A DNA stretch of 64,000 nt from Aequorivita sp. UBA3180 (lineage in GTDB: Bacteria > Bacteroidota > Bacteroidia > Flavobacteriales > Flavobacteriaceae): assembly GCA_002364215.1 (NCBI GenBank), contig DEXQ01000018.1, positions 175,591 to 239,590 of the forward strand, read 5' to 3'. This document shows positions 33,353 through 40,363 of the stretch, piece after piece. How positions within the stretch are numbered: the first letter of the stretch is position 1; each line of letters begins with the position of its first letter. The notes under the pieces are model-generated. The model was not told where the DNA came from. It saw only the letters and a program-made list of their open reading frames with translations, and did not search any database. A program made the translations under genes and the position numbers.

Positions 33353-33853
33353 TTATTGAAAGTAATTGTAATAACCTTCTAGGTTTTCTTTGATGCTTGC
33401 TAAAGTTTCAGCGCCTTCATCTGTATTTGAAACTTTTCCCAGAGCCTCAATTTTCTCGATAAGCGGATGTAGAAAAACGTGCAGGTTATCGTGCGAAGGA
33501 CCTTCCATCGTACATTTTTTAACTACTACATTTTTATCCTCGTTCAGTTTTGAAGCAAGCGCGTGATAATCTTCCACGGTTTTGGGGGCGCTGGATTTTA
33601 CCAAATTGAGCATTTTGTCCACCCCTTCAGTTGTTTCCAGGTTGGCTTCCCATTTGTTGCCGTTGTCTAACTTTATCTCGTTTACCCAAGCGTTGTTCAG
33701 GGCATGGGTTTCTTCGGCCATTTCTTCCATATCGTGTTCGTGAACTCCTTCGGTGGTTTCAACGATATCAGTACTTTCCTGTTTATGTTTTGTTTCGTTA
33801 CAGCTTATTAATAATGCTGAAATGATTGCTGTTGTTAAGATTGTTTTTTTCAT
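33353..33853 (-). CDS. His/Glu-rich lipoprotein of unknown function
   Basis: A 166-aa lipoprotein (lipobox LLISC near residues 14-18). A low-complexity acidic and histidine-rich linker (EGVHEHDMEEMAEETHALNN, residues 37-56) precedes a helical domain with KKCTMEGPSHDNLHVFLHPL (one Cys, four His), which could bind a metal. It lies 13 bp upstream of the OsmC gene. I do not recognise the family; a periplasmic metal-binding or stress role is a guess from composition. Confidence 0.6.
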   Translation of the reverse strand: MKKTILTTAIISALLISCNETKHKQESTDIVETTEGVHEHDMEEMAEETHALNNAWVNEIKLDNGNKWEANLETTEGVDKMLNLVKSSAPKTVEDYHALASKLNEDKNVVVKKCTMEGPSHDNLHVFLHPLIEKIEALGKVSNTDEGAETLASIKENLEGYYNYFQ

Positions 33854-33872
33854 AATATTAAATTTTACGTGT

Positions 33873-34271
33873 TTATAGTTTAGAGTTTATTGTTGTTTTG
33901 GCGAAAGCAATTATATGACCGTCCAGGTCGGCTATATATCCCACGGTGTCGCCCCAATCGCGTGTTTGAAATTCACTGATATTTTTTGCGCCCAATTGGA
34001 TGCCGCGTTCCAAATAATCGGCGGGATTTGTTACTTTTAAATATATTTCACAACGCGGGATACCGTTGGCAATTTTGGGATGTGGCATTGTTGGACAAAG
34101 AATATTCGAGATACCGCTTTCGGGCATCAACCCAAGTTTTACGGTTTTTGAAAGGTGGAACTCTGTCATGCCCGGCACATTCAAAGTAGGAGTTAAATCA
34201 AGCAATTTTCCATAAAATTTAGTACTCCGCACTTGATCTGAAACATATAATATAAATTCAACTGTTTTCAT
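33873..34271 (-). CDS. VOC (glyoxalase/bleomycin-resistance) superfamily protein
   Basis: A 132-aa protein with the paired beta-alpha-beta-beta-beta modules of the VOC fold: FILYVSDQVRSTKFYGKLLD at the start, EFHLSKTVKLGLMP, then CEIYLKVTNPADYLERG and a final GYIADLDGHIIAFAK strand. Metal ligands are incomplete compared with glyoxalase I, so it may be a sequestering or binding protein of the resistance type. The position inside an exporter operon fits antibiotic or electrophile resistance. Confidence 0.82.
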   Translation of the reverse strand: MKTVEFILYVSDQVRSTKFYGKLLDLTPTLNVPGMTEFHLSKTVKLGLMPESGISNILCPTMPHPKIANGIPRCEIYLKVTNPADYLERGIQLGAKNISEFQTRDWGDTVGYIADLDGHIIAFAKTTINSKL

Positions 34272-34290
34272 ATTTTTTGTTTTTTTTCCT

Positions 34291-34358
34291 ACTGACTACT
34301 GACTACTGACTACTGACTACTGACTACTGACTACTGACTACTGACTACTGACTACTGA
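34291..34358. repeat. Tandem heptanucleotide repeat (ACTGACT, 9-10 copies)
   Basis: About 68 bp of perfect 7-bp units between the VOC gene and the HlyD gene. The HlyD stop codon (TAG, 34354-34352) lies in the outermost unit, so a change in copy number alters spacing between the genes but not the HlyD protein. Confidence 0.85.
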
Positions 34359-35236
34359 GAAATCCACATTTCCGCAGGCATTCCAATTTTCAGGCTGCCG
34401 TTGTTTTTTACTATCACTTTCACGGCATAAACAAGGTTTACCCGTTCTTCTTTGGTTTGAATTATTTTTGGGGTGAATTCTGCCGAAGCTGAAATCCAGC
34501 TTATGATTCCAGCATAATCTTTCATTGCTTCACCAGAATCGATTTTTACGGTTACTTGCTGTCCTATTTTAATGTTTGGGAGCTGCGTTTCGCTTATGTA
34601 AACACGCAGCGTCATTTCTTCCAAATCGGCAATTTTATAAAGCGGTTTTCCGAAGGAAACAATCTCGCCTGGCTCTGAATATTTCGTTAATACAGTTCCA
34701 TTTATTGGATTGATAATACTGCTTTTTGAAAGTTGTTCTTCAATTTGAGCAACTTTCGCATCAATGGATTTTACCTCATTTACGATAGGTGCATTTTGTG
34801 TTTCCACATTTTGAATTTGTTTTTTCAAAACGTCCACTTGACTGTTGACTTGATCCAATTGGCGCTGGGTGGCAGCGTTTTCGGCAAACATATTTTGAAT
34901 ACGCTGTTGCTCCGTTTTTGCCGTTTGCAATTGTTGGTTCAAAACGCTCACTTGCGACCAAACGCCTCCAGATTTTGATGCAGCTGTTTCCTTTGAAGCA
35001 AGAAGTTGTTCTTTGCTTAAATAAAGTTGAAGGGTATCCACGAGTCCGACGACTGTTCCTTTTTCCAAAATTTGTCCTTCCTCCAAATTCAAAAATTCCA
35101 GTTTTCCGTTTGCTTCGGACGAGATTGTGATTTCAGTGGCTTCAAAATTGCCATAGCCATCGGCTTTTTCGCTGTTGGAACAGGAGGAAAGAAATCCAAT
35201 TAGGACTGCTGTTATAATAACAATTGATTTTTTCAT
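34352..35236 (-). CDS. HlyD-family adaptor lipoprotein of the ABC exporter
   Basis: A 294-aa protein with lipobox GFLSSC near residues 14-19. Order of domains: lipoyl half ITISSEANGKLEFLNLEEGQ, coiled-coil hairpin (about 75-165, TAKTEQQRIQNMFAENAATQ), second lipoyl half (INGTVLTKYSEPGEIVSFG) and beta-barrel (VYISETQLPNIKIGQQVTV). This is the YbhG-type adaptor for ABC-2 exporters. It should connect the permeases below with the TolC gene above. The gap of 130 bp to the TolC gene has an inverted ACGAA/TTCGT-like pair but no clear promoter. Confidence 0.9.
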   Translation of the reverse strand: MKKSIVIITAVLIGFLSSCSNSEKADGYGNFEATEITISSEANGKLEFLNLEEGQILEKGTVVGLVDTLQLYLSKEQLLASKETAASKSGGVWSQVSVLNQQLQTAKTEQQRIQNMFAENAATQRQLDQVNSQVDVLKKQIQNVETQNAPIVNEVKSIDAKVAQIEEQLSKSSIINPINGTVLTKYSEPGEIVSFGKPLYKIADLEEMTLRVYISETQLPNIKIGQQVTVKIDSGEAMKDYAGIISWISASAEFTPKIIQTKEERVNLVYAVKVIVKNNGSLKIGMPAEMWISQ

Positions 35237-35366
35237 CTATATGTTTTTTTACCACGAACACACGAATTTTAGGTGTTTCGCAGGTTAGCTGTAATTTTTT
35301 CAATGCCCTGCCAGCAGGTTGTTGCATAAAAAATGATATAATATTCGTGTATTCGTGGTCACTTTT

Positions 35367-36623
35367 TTAATTTCCTTTGATTATTTTATAATTCGCCTTT
35401 GCGAGCGCCAATTGAACTTCGTGCAATTGTTGGTCAATTTTTGCTTCGTAAAGATTATTCAGTTCTGTGATGTATTCCGAAGAAGTGATTGCGCCATTCT
35501 GCAATTGGGAAGTCGTGGCCTGTAAAACTTGTTCACGCAATCCAATAATTTCTTCGTCTTTTTTTAACATTACTTCATATTTATTTATGTCACTTTCTGC
35601 TTCTTTTTGTTGCATTTCGTTGTTCAACAAAAAGGTTTCTTTTTCGGTGGAAACTATTTCTTTTGAAATATCAATGGCTTGTTTTTTCTTCTTCGTTTTT
35701 CCCCAATCGAAAATATTCCAGTTCAATTTCAAGCCAACCATATAGAAATCCTGAAAAGAATTGTCAAGCATATTCAATCCCGGATTGCCGTAACCAGCCT
35801 GCGCAAAACCTAATAATTTTGGATAATTGCTTTTAGAAATCACTTCTTTTGAAGTTTCCAATTGCGTTTCCTGCAAATTGAAAAGTTCCAATTCAGGTCG
35901 CTGTGATTCAGTTGCTGCCGTAACCAAAATCTCTGGATTTGTTAAAGTTGTAGTGTTGTCCAAATTCTGAAAAATCAACAAGGAGAGGTTTTTCAACGCT
36001 TTTTCCCTGTCGAAATTTACTTGCGAAAGTTGCTGTTCCAGTTTCAGTTGTTCGGCTTTCAATAGCTGCTTGGAAGCGGGGAGGACCGCGCCATATTTTA
36101 CTCCAACACTTGTTTCTTTTAATCGTGCTTCGAGCTGTTCCATTTTTGAAAGCAGCAACTTTTCCTGTTCTTGAAAAAGTAAAACGTTGAAATAATTTTG
36201 ATTAATCCTCGACTTTAAGGTGTAAAGATTTACCGCAATTTGTTGTTGTTGCGCTGCAAGTTCGGCAGTTTTCAATTTTGTATTCGCCGCAATATTTCCG
36301 CCGTTATAAATTAATTGGTTTGCATCCAGCGTGGCGCGATACTGGTCTTTATTGGGCGGTTCAATATTTGAATTTGGAATTTGCAACGGAAACTCAATAA
36401 CATCTGATTGATAGGTGGCCTGTGCGTTCAGGTCTAATTTGGGCAGCCTTTCTTTTTCCAAAACCTTGATTTCAGAATTTGTTTTTGCTTCCAATAAAGC
36501 GGTTTGCTTCGACAAAGGGTAATTTTTTTCAGCAAGCGAATAACACTCTTCCAAAGTCAAAACTTGCTGTGCAGAAAGGAGTAGGGGGGCGAGGCTGAAG
36601 ATTGTAAAGAGAAGCCGTTTCAT
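35367..36623 (-). CDS. TolC-family outer-membrane channel of the ABC exporter
   Basis: A 418-aa protein with signal peptide (cleavage near LLSAQQVL, residue 19) and two OEP repeats: helical blocks (SEIKVLEKERLPKLDLNAQA; LKSRINQNYFNVLLFQEQEK) alternating with barrel strands (LLGFAQAGYGNPGLN; VGLKLNWNIFDWGKTKKKK). Second TolC of the window; it starts 3 bp after the TetR stop and clearly belongs to the ABC exporter rather than the RND system at 6-11 kb. Confidence 0.9.
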   Translation of the reverse strand: MKRLLFTIFSLAPLLLSAQQVLTLEECYSLAEKNYPLSKQTALLEAKTNSEIKVLEKERLPKLDLNAQATYQSDVIEFPLQIPNSNIEPPNKDQYRATLDANQLIYNGGNIAANTKLKTAELAAQQQQIAVNLYTLKSRINQNYFNVLLFQEQEKLLLSKMEQLEARLKETSVGVKYGAVLPASKQLLKAEQLKLEQQLSQVNFDREKALKNLSLLIFQNLDNTTTLTNPEILVTAATESQRPELELFNLQETQLETSKEVISKSNYPKLLGFAQAGYGNPGLNMLDNSFQDFYMVGLKLNWNIFDWGKTKKKKQAIDISKEIVSTEKETFLLNNEMQQKEAESDINKYEVMLKKDEEIIGLREQVLQATTSQLQNGAITSSEYITELNNLYEAKIDQQLHEVQLALAKANYKIIKGN

Positions 36624-36626
36624 TTT

Positions 36627-37241
36627 TTACTTTTTTATGGAATTGATTATAAACTCAGAAACAGAGACTTTTCGTTCTTCCATCATTTTTTTGAAAGCCT
36701 TGTCGTCAATCTTCAAAAACCCTTTTATTAAGGGTGTTGCCACAAAAGGAAAAATATTCAGCGAAATAATATTTACAAAAAGTTGCTCCCCATCTATGGG
36801 TTTCAGAATGCCCTTTTCCACTTCTTCGTTCACTTGATTTTTAAATTTTTCCAGTGTTGGAAAAGCTGCGTTTTGTTGGATTTTCTCAAAAAACTTAGGA
36901 TTCCGATTCAATTCCTGAATTATGAAATTGGGCAGATAGGGATGCTTTGATATAAAAGTGATGTAATTGTGTGTGAAGTTTTTCACTTTGTCCTCAATGG
37001 AGGAATCATCGTTCAGAATTTTATTGAGCTGTGGTGCTAAAAGAGAAAAGGCATTGCTGAAAACCGCTTCAAAAAGCAATTGTTTGCTTCGGTAGTAATA
37101 ATGCAGCATCGCTTTGTTAATGCCCGCCTCGTCTGCAATTTCCTGCATACGCGCGCCATCCATTCCTTTCTTTTGGAATACGCTTTCGGCAGCGTTCAGT
37201 ATTTGCCCCTCCGTATCCTGATTTTTATTTGTCTTTGCCAT
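36627..37241 (-). CDS. TetR-family repressor of the exporter operon
   Basis: A 204-aa regulator. HTH at 12-60 (ILNAAESVFQKKGMDGARMQ, then IADEAGINKAMLHYYYRSKQ), ligand-binding helices to the end. First gene of the exporter transcript, so it is likely to repress its own operon. A palindrome TTAACC-N4-GGTTAA (37258-37273) lies directly at the predicted promoter. The inducer is unknown but would be a pump substrate by analogy with CecR/YbiH of the YbhGFSR system. Confidence 0.9.
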   Translation of the reverse strand: MAKTNKNQDTEGQILNAAESVFQKKGMDGARMQEIADEAGINKAMLHYYYRSKQLLFEAVFSNAFSLLAPQLNKILNDDSSIEDKVKNFTHNYITFISKHPYLPNFIIQELNRNPKFFEKIQQNAAFPTLEKFKNQVNEEVEKGILKPIDGEQLFVNIISLNIFPFVATPLIKGFLKIDDKAFKKMMEERKVSVSEFIINSIKK

Positions 37242-37257
37242 TTTTTAACTTTATGGT

Positions 37258-37281
37258 TTAACCATTTGGTTAACAAAGATA
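37258..37281 (-). promoter_or_regulatory. TetR operator and exporter promoter
   Basis: TTAACCATTTGGTTAA (37258-37273) abuts the minus-strand -7 element TATCTTTG (37281-37274). The transcript would begin near 37269, inside the palindrome, the classic position for repression. Confidence 0.65.
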
Positions 37282-37342
37282 GATAATTTACTTTTACTAA
37301 AACTAATTTTAGAAATAAGTTTAAAAGTTTTTTGTGGATAAT

Positions 37343-37385
37343 TGATTTATATCATTCCTACAAGTGAAGAAATACCTTAAGTTTA
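37343..37385 (+). promoter_or_regulatory. FNR/CRP-like box and -7 element upstream of lipoprotein 37477
   Basis: TGATTTATATCA (37343-37354), centre 37348.5, with TAAGTTTA (37378-37385) at 29.5 bp. Predicted start near 37390 would leave a leader of about 87 nt, longer than at the other sites; TATATTTA near 37429 is an alternative -7 element. Confidence 0.55.
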
Positions 37386-37476
37386 TTGCCTCTTTTGTAA
37401 TTACTTAATAATTAGAAAAAGAGAAGCGTATATTTACATATCCTTCTGAAGAATTAACTTTTTAAAAAATAATAGT

Positions 37477-38109
37477 ATGCAAAAATTATTGGTCATAACA
37501 ATTTTTGTCACGTTACTTTCCGGGTGTTCCAGCAGCCGTTTGGTTGATGAATACATAAATACAGAAGCGCCAAATTTTCAGGCCAATAAAGTTTTGGTGG
37601 TTGGGTTAACACCAGACGCAGTTTTGCAGCGCCAATTTGAATATAGTCTTTCGCAAGCTTTGGAAGCCGAAGGGGTGATTACCGTAAAAAGTGTTGAATA
37701 TTTTGAAAGTACCTTCTCAGAAAACAATCAAACGGAAGAAAATTTAAAAAGCATAGAAAATGAACTTTTAAATGCAGGTTTTGATGCGGTGCTTTTTTCA
37801 AAAGTTACGGGGCAGGAAAGCAAGGTAACCATTGGGCAATCTTATAGAAATCTTGCAAAATCCTTTGAGTCATTCAGTGATTATTATAATGAAAATAGGC
37901 CTGTGTATGGCAATGAGCAGATTGAAGACTACCCAGTTTATAATACCGAAACCTCTTTGTATTGTCTCTGCCCCGGCAAGGAGCGTGATTTAATCTGGCG
38001 AGGAAAGATAGACATTGTCAATCCGCCGGGAGCTGCATCCACCATTCGTGATTATGTAAAAACAATTGTGCAAACGCTTAAAAGGAATAATCTTCTAATT
38101 TTATTGTGA
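37477..38109 (+). CDS. Lipoprotein of unknown function
   Basis: A 210-aa protein with lipobox LLSGC at residues 13-17. Motifs KVLVVGLTPDAVLQRQFEY, FDAVLFSKVTGQES, NTETSLYCLCPGKERDLIWR and VKTIVQTLKRNNLL resemble a small Bacteroidota family of membrane-anchored periplasmic proteins with a GNA1870/YajG-like alpha-beta domain; enzymatic function is not evident. Its FNR-like promoter and position between the exporter and a convergent stress gene place it in the low-oxygen regulon. Confidence 0.65.
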   Translation: MQKLLVITIFVTLLSGCSSSRLVDEYINTEAPNFQANKVLVVGLTPDAVLQRQFEYSLSQALEAEGVITVKSVEYFESTFSENNQTEENLKSIENELLNAGFDAVLFSKVTGQESKVTIGQSYRNLAKSFESFSDYYNENRPVYGNEQIEDYPVYNTETSLYCLCPGKERDLIWRGKIDIVNPPGAASTIRDYVKTIVQTLKRNNLLILL

Positions 38110-38115
38110 AATAAT

Positions 38116-38943
38116 TCACTTGTGAAGTACCAAAAGTGGTACAAGTGAACCATAATTTATTTTTGAGGTTTCTGAACCAAAGATAAAACGATCAAAAAAA
38201 CTTTTGCGCTCCACAATCATGGCGTGAAGTTGAACGGGAATTAACTGCTCAAAAGCATTAATGGCCATTGAGGCAGGTATATTTTTAATTGAAAAACGTT
38301 CAAATCCTATTTCTTTGAAAACCTCTTCAGTATGGTTTCTTTGTGAGGATAGCTCTATACTTTCTTCCTCTATTTCAAGAATTTTTAATGAGGCGTTGTG
38401 TTTGTTTACTATTTCCGAAATGATTTTGAGCGATTTGTTTGCTACATCATATTGATAATTTAGCGATAGCAAAACCGATTTAATTTTTTCAAAAGCAAAA
38501 CCTTCGGGAATCACAATAACGGGACAATCAACGTTTCGTATAATTTTCAAGGTGTTACTTCCAAAAATAACTTCTGCAGCACCTGTTGCACCGTTGGACC
38601 CCATTATTATTAATTCAATATTGTTTAGCGCTACAGCTTGGTTTACAGCATCAACAATATTGTCAAAATCTACTTTTGGAACAAAGGTGAAATCTTCTCC
38701 CTCAGAAATTGATTTACAAAATTGGACCATTTTTTCAAGCTCCTTTTTATTGTCATTCAAAATGCCTTCATAGACCGATGTGCCGGGAGCGCCGTAAAGT
38801 ACATCGGCAGTTATATAGCCAGAAGGTTTTTGCGAATTGAGAATGTGAAATGTACATTTTTCACCTTCAAAAAACTTCAGGGCATACTTAATTGCATTCT
38901 TGGAGTTTTTTGAAAAATCTGTGGGCAAGAGTATGTTATTCAT
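38116..38943 (-). CDS. Universal stress protein, tandem Usp domains
   Basis: A 275-aa protein: MNNILLPTDFSKNSKNAIKYA, nucleotide motif GSNGATGAAEVIFGSNTLKI, C-terminal half without the glycine signature (SVLLSLNYQYDVANKSLKII...GSLVPLLVLH). Sixth tandem Usp in the window and separated from the others by 15 kb, yet with the same promoter design (box at 38992). It converges on the 37477 lipoprotein with a 6-bp gap. Confidence 0.9.
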   Translation of the reverse strand: MNNILLPTDFSKNSKNAIKYALKFFEGEKCTFHILNSQKPSGYITADVLYGAPGTSVYEGILNDNKKELEKMVQFCKSISEGEDFTFVPKVDFDNIVDAVNQAVALNNIELIIMGSNGATGAAEVIFGSNTLKIIRNVDCPVIVIPEGFAFEKIKSVLLSLNYQYDVANKSLKIISEIVNKHNASLKILEIEEESIELSSQRNHTEEVFKEIGFERFSIKNIPASMAINAFEQLIPVQLHAMIVERKSFFDRFIFGSETSKINYGSLVPLLVLHK

Positions 38944-38960
38944 CTTTTTTTGAATTTCTT

Positions 38961-39003
38961 CAAAATTAATTTTTAGACGTGATATCTAAAATGATTTTCC
39001 TCA
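38961..39003 (-). promoter_or_regulatory. FNR/CRP-like box and -7 element upstream of usp 38943
   Basis: On the minus strand TGAGGAAAATCA (39003-38992) is the box, centre 38997.5, and TAATTTTG (38968-38961) is a perfect -7 element at 29.5 bp. One half-site (TGAG) deviates from TGAY. Confidence 0.65.
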
Positions 39004-39100
39004 TACTTTAAGCGGTAAAGTACATAGATATTTGTACTTGGAAGGGGGTTTTTAAGTAGCCTATTTCGAAGTAAAAAAAGAGATTAAATTATCTCGTATA

Positions 39101-39143
39101 TGACAAAAATCATATTATATCTATTCCTTGAGTACTAATTTTG
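39101..39143 (+). promoter_or_regulatory. FNR/CRP-like box and -7 element of the nos cluster
   Basis: TGACAAAAATCA (39101-39112), centre 39106.5, then TAATTTTG (39136-39143) at 29.5 bp. Predicted start near 39148, 20 nt before the cytochrome c ATG. Confidence 0.75.
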
Positions 39144-39167
39144 TCACGTAAATTAATCTTAACAACT

Positions 39168-39680
39168 ATGAAAATTATAATGAAATCACTAGCCGCATTA
39201 GCAATTGTAACCTTGATAAGCTGTGGCGGAAAAGAAGAAAAGAAAAGTAACGATATTCAGATTGGCCAAAAGCCAGCTGCAACCGAAGCATCTGCTGACA
39301 GTACCACAAGCGCAGCCTCTGATGTGAAACCTTCAGAAACAGTTGATCTTACCAATAAGGGTATTGGGCCGATTAAAAATGTTGAGCTTGCAGCCGAAAT
39401 TGACCAGGCAATGGCTGCCAAAGGAATGGAAGTTTATAAAACTAAATGTATGGCTTGCCATAAACCAGACAAGAAGTTTATTGGTCCTGCCCCAACAGGA
39501 ATTTTGGAAAGACGTACTCCGGAGTGGATTATGAACATGATCTTGAATCCTGAAGAAATGACCAAAAATGACCCGCTAGCGAAAGCGCTTTTGATTGAGT
39601 TCAACGGATCGCCTATGGCAAACCAGAACTTGACAGAGGAAGAGGCAAGACAAGTATTGGAATATTTTAGAACACTTTAA
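39168..39680 (+). CDS. Monoheme cytochrome c lipoprotein of the nos cluster
   Basis: A 170-aa protein from ATG 39168; the upstream in-frame ATG at 39141 lies before the predicted transcript start and is rejected. Lipobox TLISC near residues 16-20, a low-complexity linker (about 25-60), then a class I cytochrome c domain with the heme site CMACHK and an axial-Met candidate in GSPMANQNLTEEEARQ. It probably delivers electrons to nitrous-oxide reductase. First gene of the FNR-box nos transcript. Confidence 0.85.
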   Translation: MKIIMKSLAALAIVTLISCGGKEEKKSNDIQIGQKPAATEASADSTTSAASDVKPSETVDLTNKGIGPIKNVELAAEIDQAMAAKGMEVYKTKCMACHKPDKKFIGPAPTGILERRTPEWIMNMILNPEEMTKNDPLAKALLIEFNGSPMANQNLTEEEARQVLEYFRTL

Positions 39681-39701
39681 TATATACTTAAGCAACCAAC
39701 C

Positions 39702-39732
39702 CCCTTGCAGGATTGTGATGGTCCTGCAAGGG
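39702..39732 (+). repeat. Strong intergenic hairpin in the nos operon
   Basis: Arms CCCTTGCAGGA (39702-39712) and TCCTGCAAGGG (39722-39732), perfect 11 bp with a 9-nt loop, between the cytochrome c and fasciclin genes. No T-run follows, so it is more likely an mRNA stabiliser or processing site than a terminator. Confidence 0.7.
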
Positions 39733-39750
39733 TTAAAAACCACAATCAAG

Positions 39751-40329
39751 ATGAAAACAGCAATTAAACTACTATTTGTTTCGGCTGCACTGCTCGTGTT
39801 TTCGGCCTGCAAAAACGAAACTAAAACCGAAGGAGATGGAACTGTTGTAGATAATTCAGCAACTACAAGTGTAAGTTCCGAAAGACAAGGTCAAGCCTTT
39901 ATTGAAGGGGACGAATCTACTCCAAACATTCTTCAAGTTGCAATTGGCTCTCCAGACCACACTACACTTGTGGCGGCGGTTCAAGCAGCCAATCTTGAAA
40001 ATGCATTGGTAAACGCAGGTCCCTTGATGGTGTTTGCGCCTACAAATGCAGCTTTTGAAGCGCTACCTGCCGGAACTGTTGAAAATTTGCTAAAGCCTGA
40101 AAATAAAGATCAGCTTGCAAGCATTTTGAAAAATCACGTTACTCCGGGTAATTACTCCAAAGACTTTTTGAAAAAGTTTAAAAAATTGGGACAAGCCGGT
40201 GGTCAAGACGTAACCGTCGAAGTAAATGGAGATGATGTTTATGTTGGTGGTGCAAAGATCATTGCAAGCGTGGAGGCCGGAAACGGGATTATACACGTAG
40301 TGGATAAAGTAATACTTCCTGCAAACTAA
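39751..40329 (+). CDS. Fasciclin-domain lipoprotein
   Basis: A 192-aa protein from ATG 39751 (the upstream frame runs through the hairpin and is rejected). Lipobox VFSAC, linker to about residue 60, then one FAS1 domain (TTLVAAVQAANLENAL; GPLMVFAPTNAAFEALPAGT; VTPGNYSKDFLKKF; ending NGIIHVVDKVILP). FAS1 domains mediate adhesion or partner binding. A FAS1 lipoprotein next to nosZ is recurrent in flavobacterial nos clusters as I recall; its job there is not known. Confidence 0.85.
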   Translation: MKTAIKLLFVSAALLVFSACKNETKTEGDGTVVDNSATTSVSSERQGQAFIEGDESTPNILQVAIGSPDHTTLVAAVQAANLENALVNAGPLMVFAPTNAAFEALPAGTVENLLKPENKDQLASILKNHVTPGNYSKDFLKKFKKLGQAGGQDVTVEVNGDDVYVGGAKIIASVEAGNGIIHVVDKVILPAN

Positions 40330-40363
40330 ACAATTGAAAAACTTAAATTAAAACAATAGAACA

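Noticed and set aside
34291..34358. Phase variation of the HlyD protein by the 7-bp array
   Set aside because: The stop codon lies at the gene-side edge of the array, so changes in copy number do not alter the reading frame.
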